A stretch of 64,000 nucleotides of DNA from Rhodanobacteraceae bacterium (GTDB lineage Bacteria; Pseudomonadota; Gammaproteobacteria; Xanthomonadales; SZUA-5), in the NCBI GenBank assembly GCA_016713135.1, contig JADJPR010000022.1, forward strand, positions 186,001 to 250,000, in the 5' to 3' direction. Shown here piece after piece: positions 55,537 through 64,000 of the stretch (the stretch's first letter is position 1; each line of letters opens with the position of its first letter). The notes beneath the pieces were generated by a model, which saw nothing but the letters and a program-made list of their open reading frames with translations, did not search any database and was not told where the DNA came from. The translations under genes were made by a program, and so were the position numbers.

Positions 55537-56628
55537 ATGCGCATACCCGGAATCCCCCAGGGCCGATTGGCCGGCTTCGCAGCGGTGATCGGCGCCTGGT
55601 CGTTGGCGGGCTTGCTGCTCGCCACCCAGGCATGGTTCGCCGGCGCCGTCCGCGGCGAACCGATCGCGTGGGGCCGCACGCTCGCGATCTGGCTTGCATG
55701 GGCCTACGCATGGGCGCTGTTGACGCCGCTGGCACTGGCACTGGCGACGCGCTTTCCGATCGTGCTTCCGCGCCGCTGGCAGGCCGCAGCGGTGCATGCG
55801 GTTTCCGGGGGCGCGCTCGCCGCGCTCAACCTGGCGCTGTTCGCAGCCGTCGCGCCGTTGGTGGGCGCGATCAGCGCCGGCCCGACATGGGCGGCGACCT
55901 TCTCGCGCCTGCTGGCGACGACCTTCCTGCTGAACCTGCCCGTGTACTGGTTGCTGGTGGGCGCTGCGCACGCGCTGCGCGCGGCGCGCCGGGCCGCGGA
56001 ACACCAGGTGCGCCAGGCCCGCCTGGAATCGCAGCTTGCGGACGCCCGGCTGGTCGCGTTGCGCGCGCAGCTCGAGCCGCATTTCCTGTTCAACGCGCTG
56101 AACACCGTCGCCGTGCTGATGCGCGAGGACGTCGAGGCGGCCGACCGCGTGCTGGTGCAACTGAGCGTCCTGCTGCGGCGCGCGCTGCAGGTCGGGGAGG
56201 CGATCGAGATCCCTCTGCGCGAGGAACTGGCGCTCGCCGAGGCCTACCTCGCGGTCGAGCAGGCCCGCTTCGCCGACCGCATGGCTTACCGGGTCGAAGT
56301 GGATGGTGCGCTGCTCGATGCGCGCGTGCCCAGCCTGATCCTGCAGCCGCTGGTCGAGAACGCGATCCGTCATGGCCTCGGCGCCCGCGCCGAATCGGGT
56401 CGGGTCGAGATCACGGGCGCCGCGCACGACGGAGCCTTGCGCCTTTCGGTGTACGACGACGGGCCGGGCATCACGCCCGCGGCCGTCGATGGCGTCGGCC
56501 TGTCCAACACCCGTGCCCGCCTGGATCTGCTCTACGGCGACCGCTGCGTGTTCCGCATCGGCCCCGCGCCCGGCGGAGGTACGCTGGCCGAGATGTCCAT
56601 TCCGCTGCGCACGGGGACACCTTCATGA
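55537..56628 (+). CDS. LytS/AlgZ-type sensor histidine kinase
   Basis: This 363-residue protein has four predicted membrane helices in the first 150 residues, then the HisKA_7TM-free LytS arrangement: LRAQLEPHFLFNALNTVAVL with the phospho-accepting histidine, followed by an HATPase with LILQPLVENAIRHGLGARA and VYDDGPGITP. ATGA joins it to the LytTR regulator. The input signal is unknown. No extracellular domain of note is visible. Confidence 0.92.
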   Translation: MRIPGIPQGRLAGFAAVIGAWSLAGLLLATQAWFAGAVRGEPIAWGRTLAIWLAWAYAWALLTPLALALATRFPIVLPRRWQAAAVHAVSGGALAALNLALFAAVAPLVGAISAGPTWAATFSRLLATTFLLNLPVYWLLVGAAHALRAARRAAEHQVRQARLESQLADARLVALRAQLEPHFLFNALNTVAVLMREDVEAADRVLVQLSVLLRRALQVGEAIEIPLREELALAEAYLAVEQARFADRMAYRVEVDGALLDARVPSLILQPLVENAIRHGLGARAESGRVEITGAAHDGALRLSVYDDGPGITPAAVDGVGLSNTRARLDLLYGDRCVFRIGPAPGGGTLAEMSIPLRTGTPS

Positions 56629-57386
56629 CCATGCGGGTGCTGATCGTTGACGATGAGCCCGCGGCCAGGCGCGGCATCCGGCAGCGACTTGCCACTGAGA
56701 GCGATATCGAGATCGTGGGCGAGTGCAGCGGCGGCGGCGCTGCGATCGAGGCGATCCCGGAACTGCGGCCGGACCTGGTGTTCCTCGATATCCAGATGCC
56801 GGAATTGGGCGGCTTCGACGTGATCGAGGCTGTCGGGCTGGCGCGCATGCCGCGCGTGATCTTCGTGACTGCGTACGACGCCCATGCCGTCCGGGCCTTC
56901 GACGTCCAGGCGCTGGACTATGTGCTCAAGCCGATCGACGGCGTGCGATTCCGCGCCGCGCTCGAACGCGCGCGACGCGAGATCGGGCGCGGGGACGAGG
57001 CCCTTGCCGGACAGATCGCGGACGCGCTCGAAGCACTTGGCCGCGCGGGTCAGCGGCGCTGGGCCCGCCGCCTGGCCGTGCGCTCGCCCGGCCGCATCGT
57101 ACTCATCGACGTCGACGACGTGGACCGCATCGAGGCCGCCGGCAACTACGCGGAAGTCCACGTGGGTGCGAAGGCCCACCTCCTGCGCGAGACCCTGACC
57201 AGTCTCGAGTCCCGCCTCGACCCTGAGCAGTTCACGCGCGTGTCGCGCTCGGCGATCGTGAACATCGGGCGCGTGCGCGAGCTGCAAGCGATGTTCAACG
57301 GCGACTTTGTCGTGATCCTGCGCGACGGGACCCAGGTTGGCGGCAGCCGTCGGCATCGCGCCACCCTGGACGCGCTCATCCGCTGA
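56625..57386 (+). CDS. LytTR-family response regulator
   Basis: This 253-residue protein has a receiver domain (MRVLIVDDEPAARRGIRQRL, phospho-acceptor aspartate in LVFLDIQMPE, VTAYDAHAVRAFDVQALDYVLKP) and a C-terminal LytTR DNA-binding domain (VDDVDRIEAAGNYAEVHVG, FTRVSRSAIVNIGRVRELQ, VGGSRRHRATLDALI). It is paired with the kinase just upstream. The last 40 bases of this gene and the first bases after it recur at 58790-58872. Confidence 0.93.
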   Translation: MTMRVLIVDDEPAARRGIRQRLATESDIEIVGECSGGGAAIEAIPELRPDLVFLDIQMPELGGFDVIEAVGLARMPRVIFVTAYDAHAVRAFDVQALDYVLKPIDGVRFRAALERARREIGRGDEALAGQIADALEALGRAGQRRWARRLAVRSPGRIVLIDVDDVDRIEAAGNYAEVHVGAKAHLLRETLTSLESRLDPEQFTRVSRSAIVNIGRVRELQAMFNGDFVVILRDGTQVGGSRRHRATLDALIR

Positions 57387-57426
57387 TGTCGCTGTCAGAT
57401 GGCGGCGAAACCGGGCGTGTCGGCGT

Positions 57427-57522
57427 GCCGGTCAGGATGGCCCGGCACTGCTCAGCCCGGCCGCATTCGCCCGCCTGGAGCAATCCGAATCCACGCCAGC
57501 CGGGGTGGCTGGACTCGCTCAG
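57427..57522 (+). pseudogene. Fragment copied from the serine hydrolase gene
   Basis: GCCGGTCAGGATGGCCCGGC to CTCGCTCAGG is a near-identical copy of 60985-61081, in the middle of the serine hydrolase gene 3.5 kb away. It has neither start nor catalytic motifs and joins directly to the next copied fragment. Confidence 0.85.
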
Positions 57523-57523
57523 G

Positions 57524-57850
57524 CGTGCCAGACATTGCCGACACCGGGCATGCCGTTGACGGGCACCTGCGCGCCCGACCAGGTGGCTGGGTTCGACCAG
57601 CTCCCGGACTGGACCGCGCTGGCCGAGAGGGTTCCGGCCGGGGTTTCCGCCGCTGCAATCGCGGTGACGAACAGTGCACCAAGTCGAGACAGCAAATTCG
57701 GCATTGCTACCTCCAGCTGCCAAATCGGGATTGGGCCGGCCGGCGCAGAGAATACGGTGTGCAGGCTGCAGGCGTGCTGGAGCGGGCTCCGATGGCGTTG
57801 CGACGATGGACGGCGCCATTGGGCACGGCGTCGACCTGACTCGACATCGT
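57524..57850 (-). pseudogene. Truncated copy of the secreted GFE passenger gene
   Basis: A near-identical copy of 53828-54151, covering the upstream region, ribosome site and about 60 codons (MPNLLSRLGALFVTAIAAAE to VPVNGMPGVGNVWHA). It is cut at the junction with the serine hydrolase fragment, where a stop follows. It might still express a short exported peptide. Confidence 0.85.
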
Positions 57851-57921
57851 CCGCTTCGTTCCGGTTCTGGCGCATAGAATCCTGTTTCCATTTGCGGCAG
57901 TGGGCCGCCAGGCACCCTGAC

Positions 57922-58443
57922 TTGCTCGATCTCGCACGCCAACTCGATGAAGTGCTTGAGACGCTGGAGGCTGAGGCGGTGCCCGCGGCGCTGATTGGCG
58001 GTCTGGCGCTGGCTGCGCATGGCGTGGTGCGGGCGACTCTGGATGTGGATTTCCTGGTCGATGCGCAGGCCGCGTCCCGGCTGCACGATCGACTGCTCGC
58101 GCAAGGTCATGAATGCCTGTATCGCAGCGAGGACGCCGGCAACTATGTTCGCGGTCCGGAGCGACTGGACTTGCTGTACGCGCATCGGCCGATCGCTCGC
58201 GAGTCTCTGGCCAGAGCGGAAACGCGCAGGCTGCTGGGGCGCGAGGTCAAGGTGATCGGCGTCGAAGGCTTGATCGCCTTCAAGTTGCAGGCATTGTGCA
58301 ATGATCCGCGGCGATCGCAGGATCTGGGAGACATCCGTGCGCTGCTGCGAGCGCATCGGACATCCGTGGACCCGGCCGTTCTGCGGCGACTCTTCCTGTT
58401 GTTCGAGCGGATGGACCTGCACGATGAATTGCTTCGGGAGTGA
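57922..58443 (+). CDS. AbiEii/MNT-type nucleotidyltransferase
   Basis: This protein of about 173 residues has ALIGGLALAAHGVVRATLDVDFLVD, the G-G...T-x-D-x-D core of small nucleotidyltransferases, then GVEGLIAFKLQALCNDPRR and DLGDIRALLRAH. Such proteins are often toxins or their regulators, as in AbiE or MNT/HEPN modules. No ATG starts the frame; TTG 57922 or TTG 57892 are the candidates, so the start is uncertain. TAGAAT at about 57875 could be a -10 box. A small open frame overlaps its 3' end. Confidence 0.75.
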   Translation: MLDLARQLDEVLETLEAEAVPAALIGGLALAAHGVVRATLDVDFLVDAQAASRLHDRLLAQGHECLYRSEDAGNYVRGPERLDLLYAHRPIARESLARAETRRLLGREVKVIGVEGLIAFKLQALCNDPRRSQDLGDIRALLRAHRTSVDPAVLRRLFLLFERMDLHDELLRE

Positions 58444-58609
58444 CCCCGCGGATCGCGTGATCCTGGTCAAGGAAGCCGGCTGTCCGGCTCCGCCGCCAGT
58501 GTTGGAGGACCCGTTTTCGGCCCTGTTTGCCTTGGTGCGCGTGGTCGTCGAGTTATCGGGAGCGGACGCTCGTGGGCGCGCGCCGACGACCGGCCAGTTC
58601 AGGCTTTGA
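58424..58609 (+). CDS. Small possible partner ORF of the nucleotidyltransferase
   Basis: This 61-codon frame (MNCFGSDPADRVILVKEAGC...) overlaps the nucleotidyltransferase end by 20 bases. It resembles no family I know. Overlap in the same direction suggests a coupled partner, but the composition is not strongly coding and it could be spurious. Confidence 0.35.
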   Translation: MNCFGSDPADRVILVKEAGCPAPPPVLEDPFSALFALVRVVVELSGADARGRAPTTGQFRL

Positions 58610-58789
58610 GGCATTCAGGGCGCGGGACTTCCCGGTTATCCGATCGGATGCCTGCGAGGCTGACGCCTGTTCGCCGTCGAGTGGGCCCGCGAAGCGGAGA
58701 AAGTCCTCCGGAGCGAGACCGGCGGCGACAACATGACGCGCGACCGATCCTCGATACGTTTCGACTCGTGCGAGTGCAACTTGCGCGGG

Positions 58790-58872
58790 CAGCCGTTGCC
58801 ATCGCGCCACCCTGGACGCGCTCATCCGCTGATGTCGCTGTCACAAGGCGGCGAAACCGGGCGTGTCGGCGT
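58790..58872. repeat. Copy of the LytTR gene's 3' end and flank
   Basis: This matches 57343-57424: CATCGCGCCACCCTGGACGC, CTCATCCGCTGATGTCGCTG, then GGCGGCGAAACCGGGCGTGT. It lies between the small ORF and the DUF4386 gene. The 58610-58912 gap holds nothing else I recognise, apart from GCGAGTGCAACTTGCGCG, which resembles 54781. Confidence 0.85.
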
Positions 58873-58912
58873 TCGCTCCGCGCGCCGTGTGCCCCTCGGA
58901 TCTGACTGGCGC

Positions 58913-59611
58913 TCAGGGCTGCACTGGCAGCGTCTCTGCAGACGAGTTGCGGGTGTTGACGGGTGCCGGGTCTCCCCGCCATAGCGTCCAGGCCAGCAAT
59001 GAGAACCACAGGATCTGGCCCAGGCCGAACAACGCAGCCAGTTCCCGCAGCGGCGGCAGCAGGGTGAGGAGCCCGGCCAACCCGGTCGGCAGGCCGATGA
59101 TCGCCAACCAGCGCTTGCGCTCCGCGATGAGAAAGGCATAGCTGAGCAGCAGGGTCCAGATGCCACCAACGACCTCAATGCTGCCCCCGAGGGCTTCCTG
59201 GACGATGCCGAGTGTGGCGGCCACCGGCAGGGCCAGTTCGGGCGCTCGCATTTGCAGTCGCGCAGTCGCCTCCAGACCAAAGCTGCCCAGCATGCCACTG
59301 GCGATCACCAAGCCCGACCAGATCAAGGCGAACGCCGTGGCAATCGCCAGCCAGCGTGGCGCGATGGCTTGCAGGCGTTGATGTGACGCCCAGGCGAGTG
59401 CCACGAGGGCGATACCACACAACTGGTAGGTGACAATGAACCAGGCTTGATACCAGCCCTGATGTTGCATCACGAAGGCCAGTTTGTCGGATGGACTCCA
59501 GGCGCTGGTATCACCGGGATTGAGCGCGCCGATGAGCACGGCGAATCCGAAGACATAGCAAGCCGCAGCCGTGGCTGCAGCCCATCCGCCAAGCTGTGAA
59601 ATCGATGTCAT
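58913..59611 (-). CDS. DUF4386-like integral membrane protein
   Basis: This 232-residue protein has six or so membrane helices: TAAACYVFGFAVLIGALNP, WFIVTYQLCGIALVALAWA, LAIATAFALIWSGLVIASG, GGIWTLLLSYAFLIAERKRW, LAIIGLPTGLAGLLTLLPPL and LGQILWFSLLAWTLW. This matches the DUF4386 group of predicted membrane proteins of unknown role. ATG 59611 gives a compact N-terminus (MTSISQLGGWAAATAAAC). Confidence 0.75.
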   Translation of the reverse strand: MTSISQLGGWAAATAAACYVFGFAVLIGALNPGDTSAWSPSDKLAFVMQHQGWYQAWFIVTYQLCGIALVALAWASHQRLQAIAPRWLAIATAFALIWSGLVIASGMLGSFGLEATARLQMRAPELALPVAATLGIVQEALGGSIEVVGGIWTLLLSYAFLIAERKRWLAIIGLPTGLAGLLTLLPPLRELAALFGLGQILWFSLLAWTLWRGDPAPVNTRNSSAETLPVQP

Positions 59612-59728
59612 TTCGCACTCCCACCCAGGGAGTGCCGATTCAGTCAGTCCGTGGCACGGCGCGGCGCGTGGCTAAAGTCATGCGGGCCCGGCCGCAGGCG
59701 GCGGGCTTGCGGCGCACCGCCGCCGCTC

Positions 59729-59795
59729 GTGAGCGATCTCATGAACCACGAGAAGCTGCAGAGTCGTGAACGCAGCACGGCCAGGCGAACCTCAT
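59729..59795 (-). pseudogene. RAYT transposase fragment
   Basis: On the minus strand VRLAVLRSRLCSFSWFMRSL matches ARLAVLRARLCSLSWFMKSL of the complete RAYT (about 42780-42860). Both flanks are unrelated. It is a small relic of a second RAYT-like gene. The remaining 59612-60174 gap holds no other feature I can support. Confidence 0.8.
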
Positions 59796-60174
59796 TCACT
59801 GCGCGAGTCAAGGCACGGACAAAGCAGGGGACAGTCAAGTTGACCGAAGGCCCGAGCAACCGCCCGACTGGAACCCAGATCGTGTTGAGTTGCCCTGGGA
59901 TCATGCTGCCTCCAACGCCCGCGCACGCTGCGTTCAGCCCGTTCGGCTGGTGCGGAATTTCACTCCCGAAGGCTTTCGCAGCTGCTGCCAACGGCTGCTT
60001 TGTTTCCTGTTTATTGGCTGCCATTTCAATGCCTTGGACCCGGTTCCCTGGGTCCCGATCAGAATTCGGCAAGCAGCTGATCAGGCAGGCAACCGACCCC
60101 GACCGCAATCTGGCGCCACGGCTGCCGGGGCGCTGCCGTTTCCGAAAGCGCCCTTCCCTGGCGAAGGGTCATTC

Positions 60175-62025
60175 ATGTTCAAGAATCACTGGCTCGCAAG
60201 CGTCGCTTTGATTGTGACAGGGCTGTTGCATGCCTCGGCGGCGCGGGCCCATACCAACGATTTCGAAACCCTGCTCGGCGACATCGGCGCGAAACAGGCC
60301 GAGTCCGCCGCCACCGGTGTAGGACTGGCGCTGTGGAAGGACGGAAGGATCGTCCATGTGGGTGGCGTCGGCGCGCGCGATCGCAGCTTCAGCCATCCGG
60401 TGGACGCGGACACGCATTTTCGCATCGGCTCGATCAGCAAGATGTTGGTCGCCATTGCGGTCATGCAGCAGGTCGAGGCTGGCCGGTTGCGGCTGCAGCA
60501 ACCGGTGTCCGAGTTGGCGCCGGAGTTGCCCATCGACAATCCCTGGGACGCCACCGATCCCGTGCGTCTGGTGCATCTGCTGGAACACAGCGCCGGATTC
60601 GACGACATGCACTTCAGCCACTTCCATGCCCGCCCCGAGGACCAGACTTTGAAGGACGTACTGCGCCGATTGCAGCCTGAGCTGCAGGTGCGTTGGCGTC
60701 CGGGCAGCCGCTTTGCCTACAACAATCCGGGCTACGGGGTCGCTGCCTATCTGGTGGAGAAATCCAGCGGAATGGACTACCGGGCCTATGTGACGGAGCG
60801 GATTCTCCAGCCATTGGGCATGCTGCAGACGGTCTGGCAAGCCGAGCAGGCCGCAGCCACGCTGGCCCAGGGCTACGCCGACGACCGATCGGCAGAGCCT
60901 TTCGAAGATCTGGCGATTTACCCGGCAGGAGGATTGATCTCGACACCCGCCGACATGGCGCGCCTGTTGCGCTGGTACGCCAGCGCCGGTCAGGATGGCC
61001 CGGCATTGCTCAGTACGGCCGCATTCGCCCGCCTGGAGCAATCCGAATCCACGCCAGCCGGGGTGGCGGGACTCGCTCAGGGCTACGGTTTGGGAAACAC
61101 CGGACGTGAGCGCAAGGGCATCGCCCTCAACGGCCATGACGGCGGCATCGCCGGCTATCGATCCACACTCAGCTATTCGCGTGAGGATGGCCTGGGCTAT
61201 GTGATCCTGACCAATGCCTTCGACGGCAGTCTGCTCGCGGAGATCGCGACCCTGCTGCTGGACCGACTTGGCCCGGGTGAAAGGCCAGTGCCGACGTACG
61301 CGCCTGCCGAGGCCGGGCTGGAATCACGATCTGGCTGGTACCAGCTGGCAGCCCCACGCAATCAGATTCTCGCGGGCGTGGAGCGATTGTTCAACGCAGC
61401 GGAGGTGCGTATCGACGGCGAGCAGATGCACTTCAAGCATCCACTGCTGCCGATCAGCTACGACTATCGCATCGTCAACGGACGCCAACTGCTGGTCGCC
61501 GGCACGCGTACTCCGATTGGCGTGTTGACGGACGAGGGCGAGACGCCGGTGATCGCCCATCGGTTGGGCTACTGGCAGAAAGGCAACTGGTTCAACGTGG
61601 CGCTTCCGGCATACGCCATTTTCGCCGCCTTCGTACTGCTGGCCAGCAGCCTGCTGTATGCCATCGTGTGGGTGCCGATCTGGCTGTGGCGACGCCGCGA
61701 TCCTGCCCGCACCAAGCGCTTGCATCTGTGGCCGCTGATGGCCACCGGTGCGCTGCTGACCACCGGCCTGACCGTTGCCCGCATGCCGGCGTCGGCCGTC
61801 ACTTCTGTCAATGTCCACACACTGGGCATCTGCGTGGGCACGATCGCATTTGCGCTGATCGCCTGCGCAGGGCTGGTCGCTTGCTGGCGTCAGCGGGGCC
61901 ACCTGCGCGGTCGCTGGCAAGCGCTGGAATATGGCTACGCCGTGCTGCTGTGCCTGGCTGCGACCGGACTGAGTCTATGGCTGTGGCACACCGGCCTGCT
62001 TGGATTGCGCACCTGGGCCTGGTAA
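60175..62025 (+). CDS. Membrane-bound serine hydrolase (class C beta-lactamase/PBP fold)
   Basis: This 616-residue protein has a signal peptide (ALIVTGLLHASAARAHT) and a penicillin-binding/beta-lactamase fold: S-I-S-K (HFRIGSISK, S86) as S-x-x-K, Y-N-N (RFAYNNPGYGVAAYL) and H-D-G-G in GIALNGHDGGIAGY. A beta-rich middle part follows, then four membrane helices at the C-terminus (FAAFVLLASSLLYAIVWVPI onward). Probable role: peptidase or esterase in the periplasm, tied to the inner membrane. ATG 60175 gives the signal peptide. Its 3' end overlaps the convergent regulator gene by 51 bases. Confidence 0.88.
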   Translation: MFKNHWLASVALIVTGLLHASAARAHTNDFETLLGDIGAKQAESAATGVGLALWKDGRIVHVGGVGARDRSFSHPVDADTHFRIGSISKMLVAIAVMQQVEAGRLRLQQPVSELAPELPIDNPWDATDPVRLVHLLEHSAGFDDMHFSHFHARPEDQTLKDVLRRLQPELQVRWRPGSRFAYNNPGYGVAAYLVEKSSGMDYRAYVTERILQPLGMLQTVWQAEQAAATLAQGYADDRSAEPFEDLAIYPAGGLISTPADMARLLRWYASAGQDGPALLSTAAFARLEQSESTPAGVAGLAQGYGLGNTGRERKGIALNGHDGGIAGYRSTLSYSREDGLGYVILTNAFDGSLLAEIATLLLDRLGPGERPVPTYAPAEAGLESRSGWYQLAAPRNQILAGVERLFNAAEVRIDGEQMHFKHPLLPISYDYRIVNGRQLLVAGTRTPIGVLTDEGETPVIAHRLGYWQKGNWFNVALPAYAIFAAFVLLASSLLYAIVWVPIWLWRRRDPARTKRLHLWPLMATGALLTTGLTVARMPASAVTSVNVHTLGICVGTIAFALIACAGLVACWRQRGHLRGRWQALEYGYAVLLCLAATGLSLWLWHTGLLGLRTWAW

Positions 62026-63806
62026 GGCGCGCAGGGCGAAATAGGCCGGCCAGCGAGCCAGGGGCAAGGGCGGATCGAGCAAGCGTTCGGGAACAGTGAT
62101 CGGCCGCCCCAGATCGCGGGCCAGCAGCAGCGCTTCCCCGTACTGGGCGGTCGGTGGCAGATCCAGCGCCAGCGCCGCGTCCAGAGCGCGTTCGGCTCTG
62201 GGTTTGTCGCCTGCGATCCAGGCCAGGCGCGCTTCCAGCAGATGCGTCCCGCCGCGCTGGCTGCGCGACTTGGCCTCGATCGGCGCGCTGACCAGCGATT
62301 GCCCGGTGAGTCGCAGGCCGGTCAGTTCAATCGTCAGCAGCAGATCGGGTTCTTCGGTCTGCGAATCCTGTACGGCCTGCAGCAACTTGGCGCGGGCAGC
62401 ATCGGCGTCGCCGGCCAACGCCAGCCATTGCGCCTGCATCAGCAGCACCTCACCCGGTATATGGACGTCGCCACCGCCGATGTCGTGATAAAGCGAGATC
62501 ACGGTTTCCAGCATCCGCAGTGCGCCGTCGTAGTCACGCCGATCGCGGCCAACAGCGACAGCATGATCGAGTTCCATACCTGCAGATCGCGACGGCCTGC
62601 GGCCAGGGCGACTGCGTTCGACTCGGCAAAGCGCTGTTCGGCGAGGGTAAAATTGCCGGCGCTGTATGCCAGCCTGGCAGCCACCGACAGCGCACCGGGG
62701 TCGGAGCGGGAGATCGTCATGGCATCGAAGATCTTCTGTGCGGCATCCACATCGCCCAGGGATGCACGGTTGCCCAGCGCATCTTCCAGTCGCCGGGTTC
62801 CCAGCTGCCCATAATCCATGCGCCGGGCTTCCAGCAGGGCGGTTTCGAGTTCGCCGTCCACCAGCAGCTGCCGCACCAGAACCTGCCGCAACATCCAGCT
62901 GCGCGGTCGCAGATCCAGCAATGCGCGCAGCTGGCCGCGGTTGGCGGTCCGATCGTCCTCCACCGTGTTTCGAGCCAGGGCGAGATAGGCGGACAACAGG
63001 GCATCACTGATGCCCTTGGCACGCTCCTCGGCCAGACGTAGCCATTCCATCGCGGCAGGCGCCGCGCGCCCTCCGGTATTCAGCAGCGCCAACCAGATCG
63101 CCGGATATGGACTTTGCTCGTCGCCATCGTGCGCCGCACGCAGCAGGGCCAGCGCCCGGGAACGGTCGCCCAGCGCATCTGCCGCCAATGCCGAGCGCAA
63201 GATGGCAAAGGTCTGCTCGTGGCTGGCGTGCAGATCGGCAGGACGCAGATCAATACCGATGACCGGGTCGTCCAGCAGGCTCGGTGGGTCGGGCACCCTC
63301 GGCGCCGGCCACAGAGCGTAGGCGATGACGGTGAACAGGGCGATCGCCAGCAGCGTGGCCACGACCGACAAACGCCGACGAGCCGATGGCGCTGACACCG
63401 CCGGAGGTACTGGCGATGGTTCAGGCGCAGGCGCCATGGGTTCCGATGCCGCGAGCGGCTCGACTGCCAGGGGCTGGGGTGCCGCAACGACCTCAACGCG
63501 GATCACGCTCGCATCCAGTCGAACGCCTTGCCCGCGCACCGTGGCCACCGCATCGCCGCGCGGCCCGAGCAAGGCCCGCAGCTTGAACAGCACCTGGGTC
63601 AGTGACTCATCGGCCACCACCTGACCGCCGGGCCACAATTGCTCGATCAGCCAATCGCGCTTGAGCAGCTCGCCGGGATGCAGGCAGAGCAGATGCAGCA
63701 ATTCGAACACCAGCCGCGGACAGCTCACCGGGCGGCCGTCGACCTCCAGCAGACGTGCCGACGGCTTCAACTCGACACCATCGAATCGAAAACAGTGTTC
63801 CGGCAT
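61975..63806 (-). CDS. CadC-like winged-helix/TPR regulator, frameshifted
   Basis: The N-terminal OmpR-type winged helix (RLVFELLHLLCLHPGELLKR, WLIEQLWPGGQVVADESLTQ and VATVRGQGVRL) is followed by a Pro/Ala linker, one membrane helix (LSVVATLLAIALFTVIAYA) and TPR-like repeats. This fits a CadC-type membrane-bound regulator. The frame breaks at about 62540-62557; before it VWNSIMLSLLA, after it RRDYDGALRMLETVISL. Adding one base gives about 610 residues ending AQSKQAGVPQP. The ATG at 63806 gives MPEHCFRFDGVELKPSARLL, typical for this group. It converges on, and overlaps, the serine hydrolase. Confidence 0.82.
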
Positions 63807-63857
63807 TGCCGAGCATGCGTCCAGTTGCAGCCGAAGTGTTACTGGATAGGGGAATGC

Positions 63858-64000
63858 TCAGCCAATGTCACCCCCGGATAGCCGAGCCGTACTCGGTGGC
63901 TTTGGTTCCGGCAGCAGGGACAGCCCGAGCGCCGACGGCAGATCGGCAATCCAGGGACGCAGGTCGCGGCGCTCACCGACACGACGGAGGCAGTAGTCCG
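63858..64000 (-). CDS. C-terminal end of an unidentified protein (partial)
   Basis: The minus frame from the window edge reads DYCLRRVGERRDLRPWIADL, then PSALGLSLLPEPKPPSTARL and stops at 63858. Composition looks coding, and the position (52 bases upstream of the winged-helix gene, same strand) suits a real gene end. Too little is visible to name it. Confidence 0.45.
   Translation of the reverse strand, partial: DYCLRRVGERRDLRPWIADLPSALGLSLLPEPKPPSTARLSGGDIG

Overview
This is a high-GC bacterial chromosome segment without rRNA, tRNA, CRISPR or prophage genes that I can see. The best guess is a gammaproteobacterium of the Xanthomonadales/Lysobacterales type. Support comes from arginine synthesis through an N-acetylornithine carbamoyltransferase, Pseudomonas/Xanthomonas-style REP elements (GTGGGAGCGGGC / GCTCCCACAG), a REP-associated tyrosine transposase, and several secreted proteins ending in a shared GFE motif. 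The assignment is an inference.

Layout. 1-2146: end of a lipoprotein with an embedded pilin-like helix. 2420-10179 (minus): a tightly overlapping nine-gene V/A-type ATPase operon (G-like, C-like, I, K, F, E, A, B, D). 10273-19214: arginine regulator argR, divergent from argD-argF'-argB-argH-argG-(P-loop gene)-argC, with tandem ARG-box operators between argR and argD. 19359-23815: OmpW porin, class I aminotransferase, glutaredoxin-like protein, malate dehydrogenase and a small unknown. 23965-32743: propionate metabolism (prpB, prpC, fused acyl-CoA mutase icmF) plus a barrel protein and a rhomboid protease. 32740-35965: an AT-richer, translationally coupled trio (ParB-like protein, nuclease-like protein, DNA methyltransferase) fitted exactly onto the icmF stop codon; this is the best candidate for an undescribed (defence-like) system. 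36075-44413: accessory region with a DUF11-repeat protein, a group II intron with a relic copy, a RAYT transposase, a SnoaL-like protein and a membrane protein. 44491-54008 (minus): secreted or surface proteins (YadA-like head/S74 protein, small GFE protein, CBM9/barrel protein, GFE passenger) and an AraC regulator. 54985-64000: SnoaL protein, LytS/LytTR two-component pair, nucleotidyltransferase, DUF4386 protein, serine hydrolase, winged-helix/TPR regulator, and a zone of pasted gene fragments.

Two window-wide patterns matter. First, most gaps contain arrays of a 7-9 bp word, different from gap to gap, usually as a purine-rich arm followed by its pyrimidine-rich complement. Examples are CGTGCCCT, CCAACAA, TTTGCGTCC, CGCCAGT and GCGAGGACACG. 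Similar arrays also lie inside icmF and on both sides of the RAYT gene. Second, seven otherwise intact genes are broken by small frameshifts (atpI, argH, the aminotransferase, icmF, the DUF11 gene, the YadA/S74 gene and the winged-helix regulator). Every one is restored by adding one or two bases per site and none needs a base removed, which points to under-called bases in the assembly more than to gene decay.
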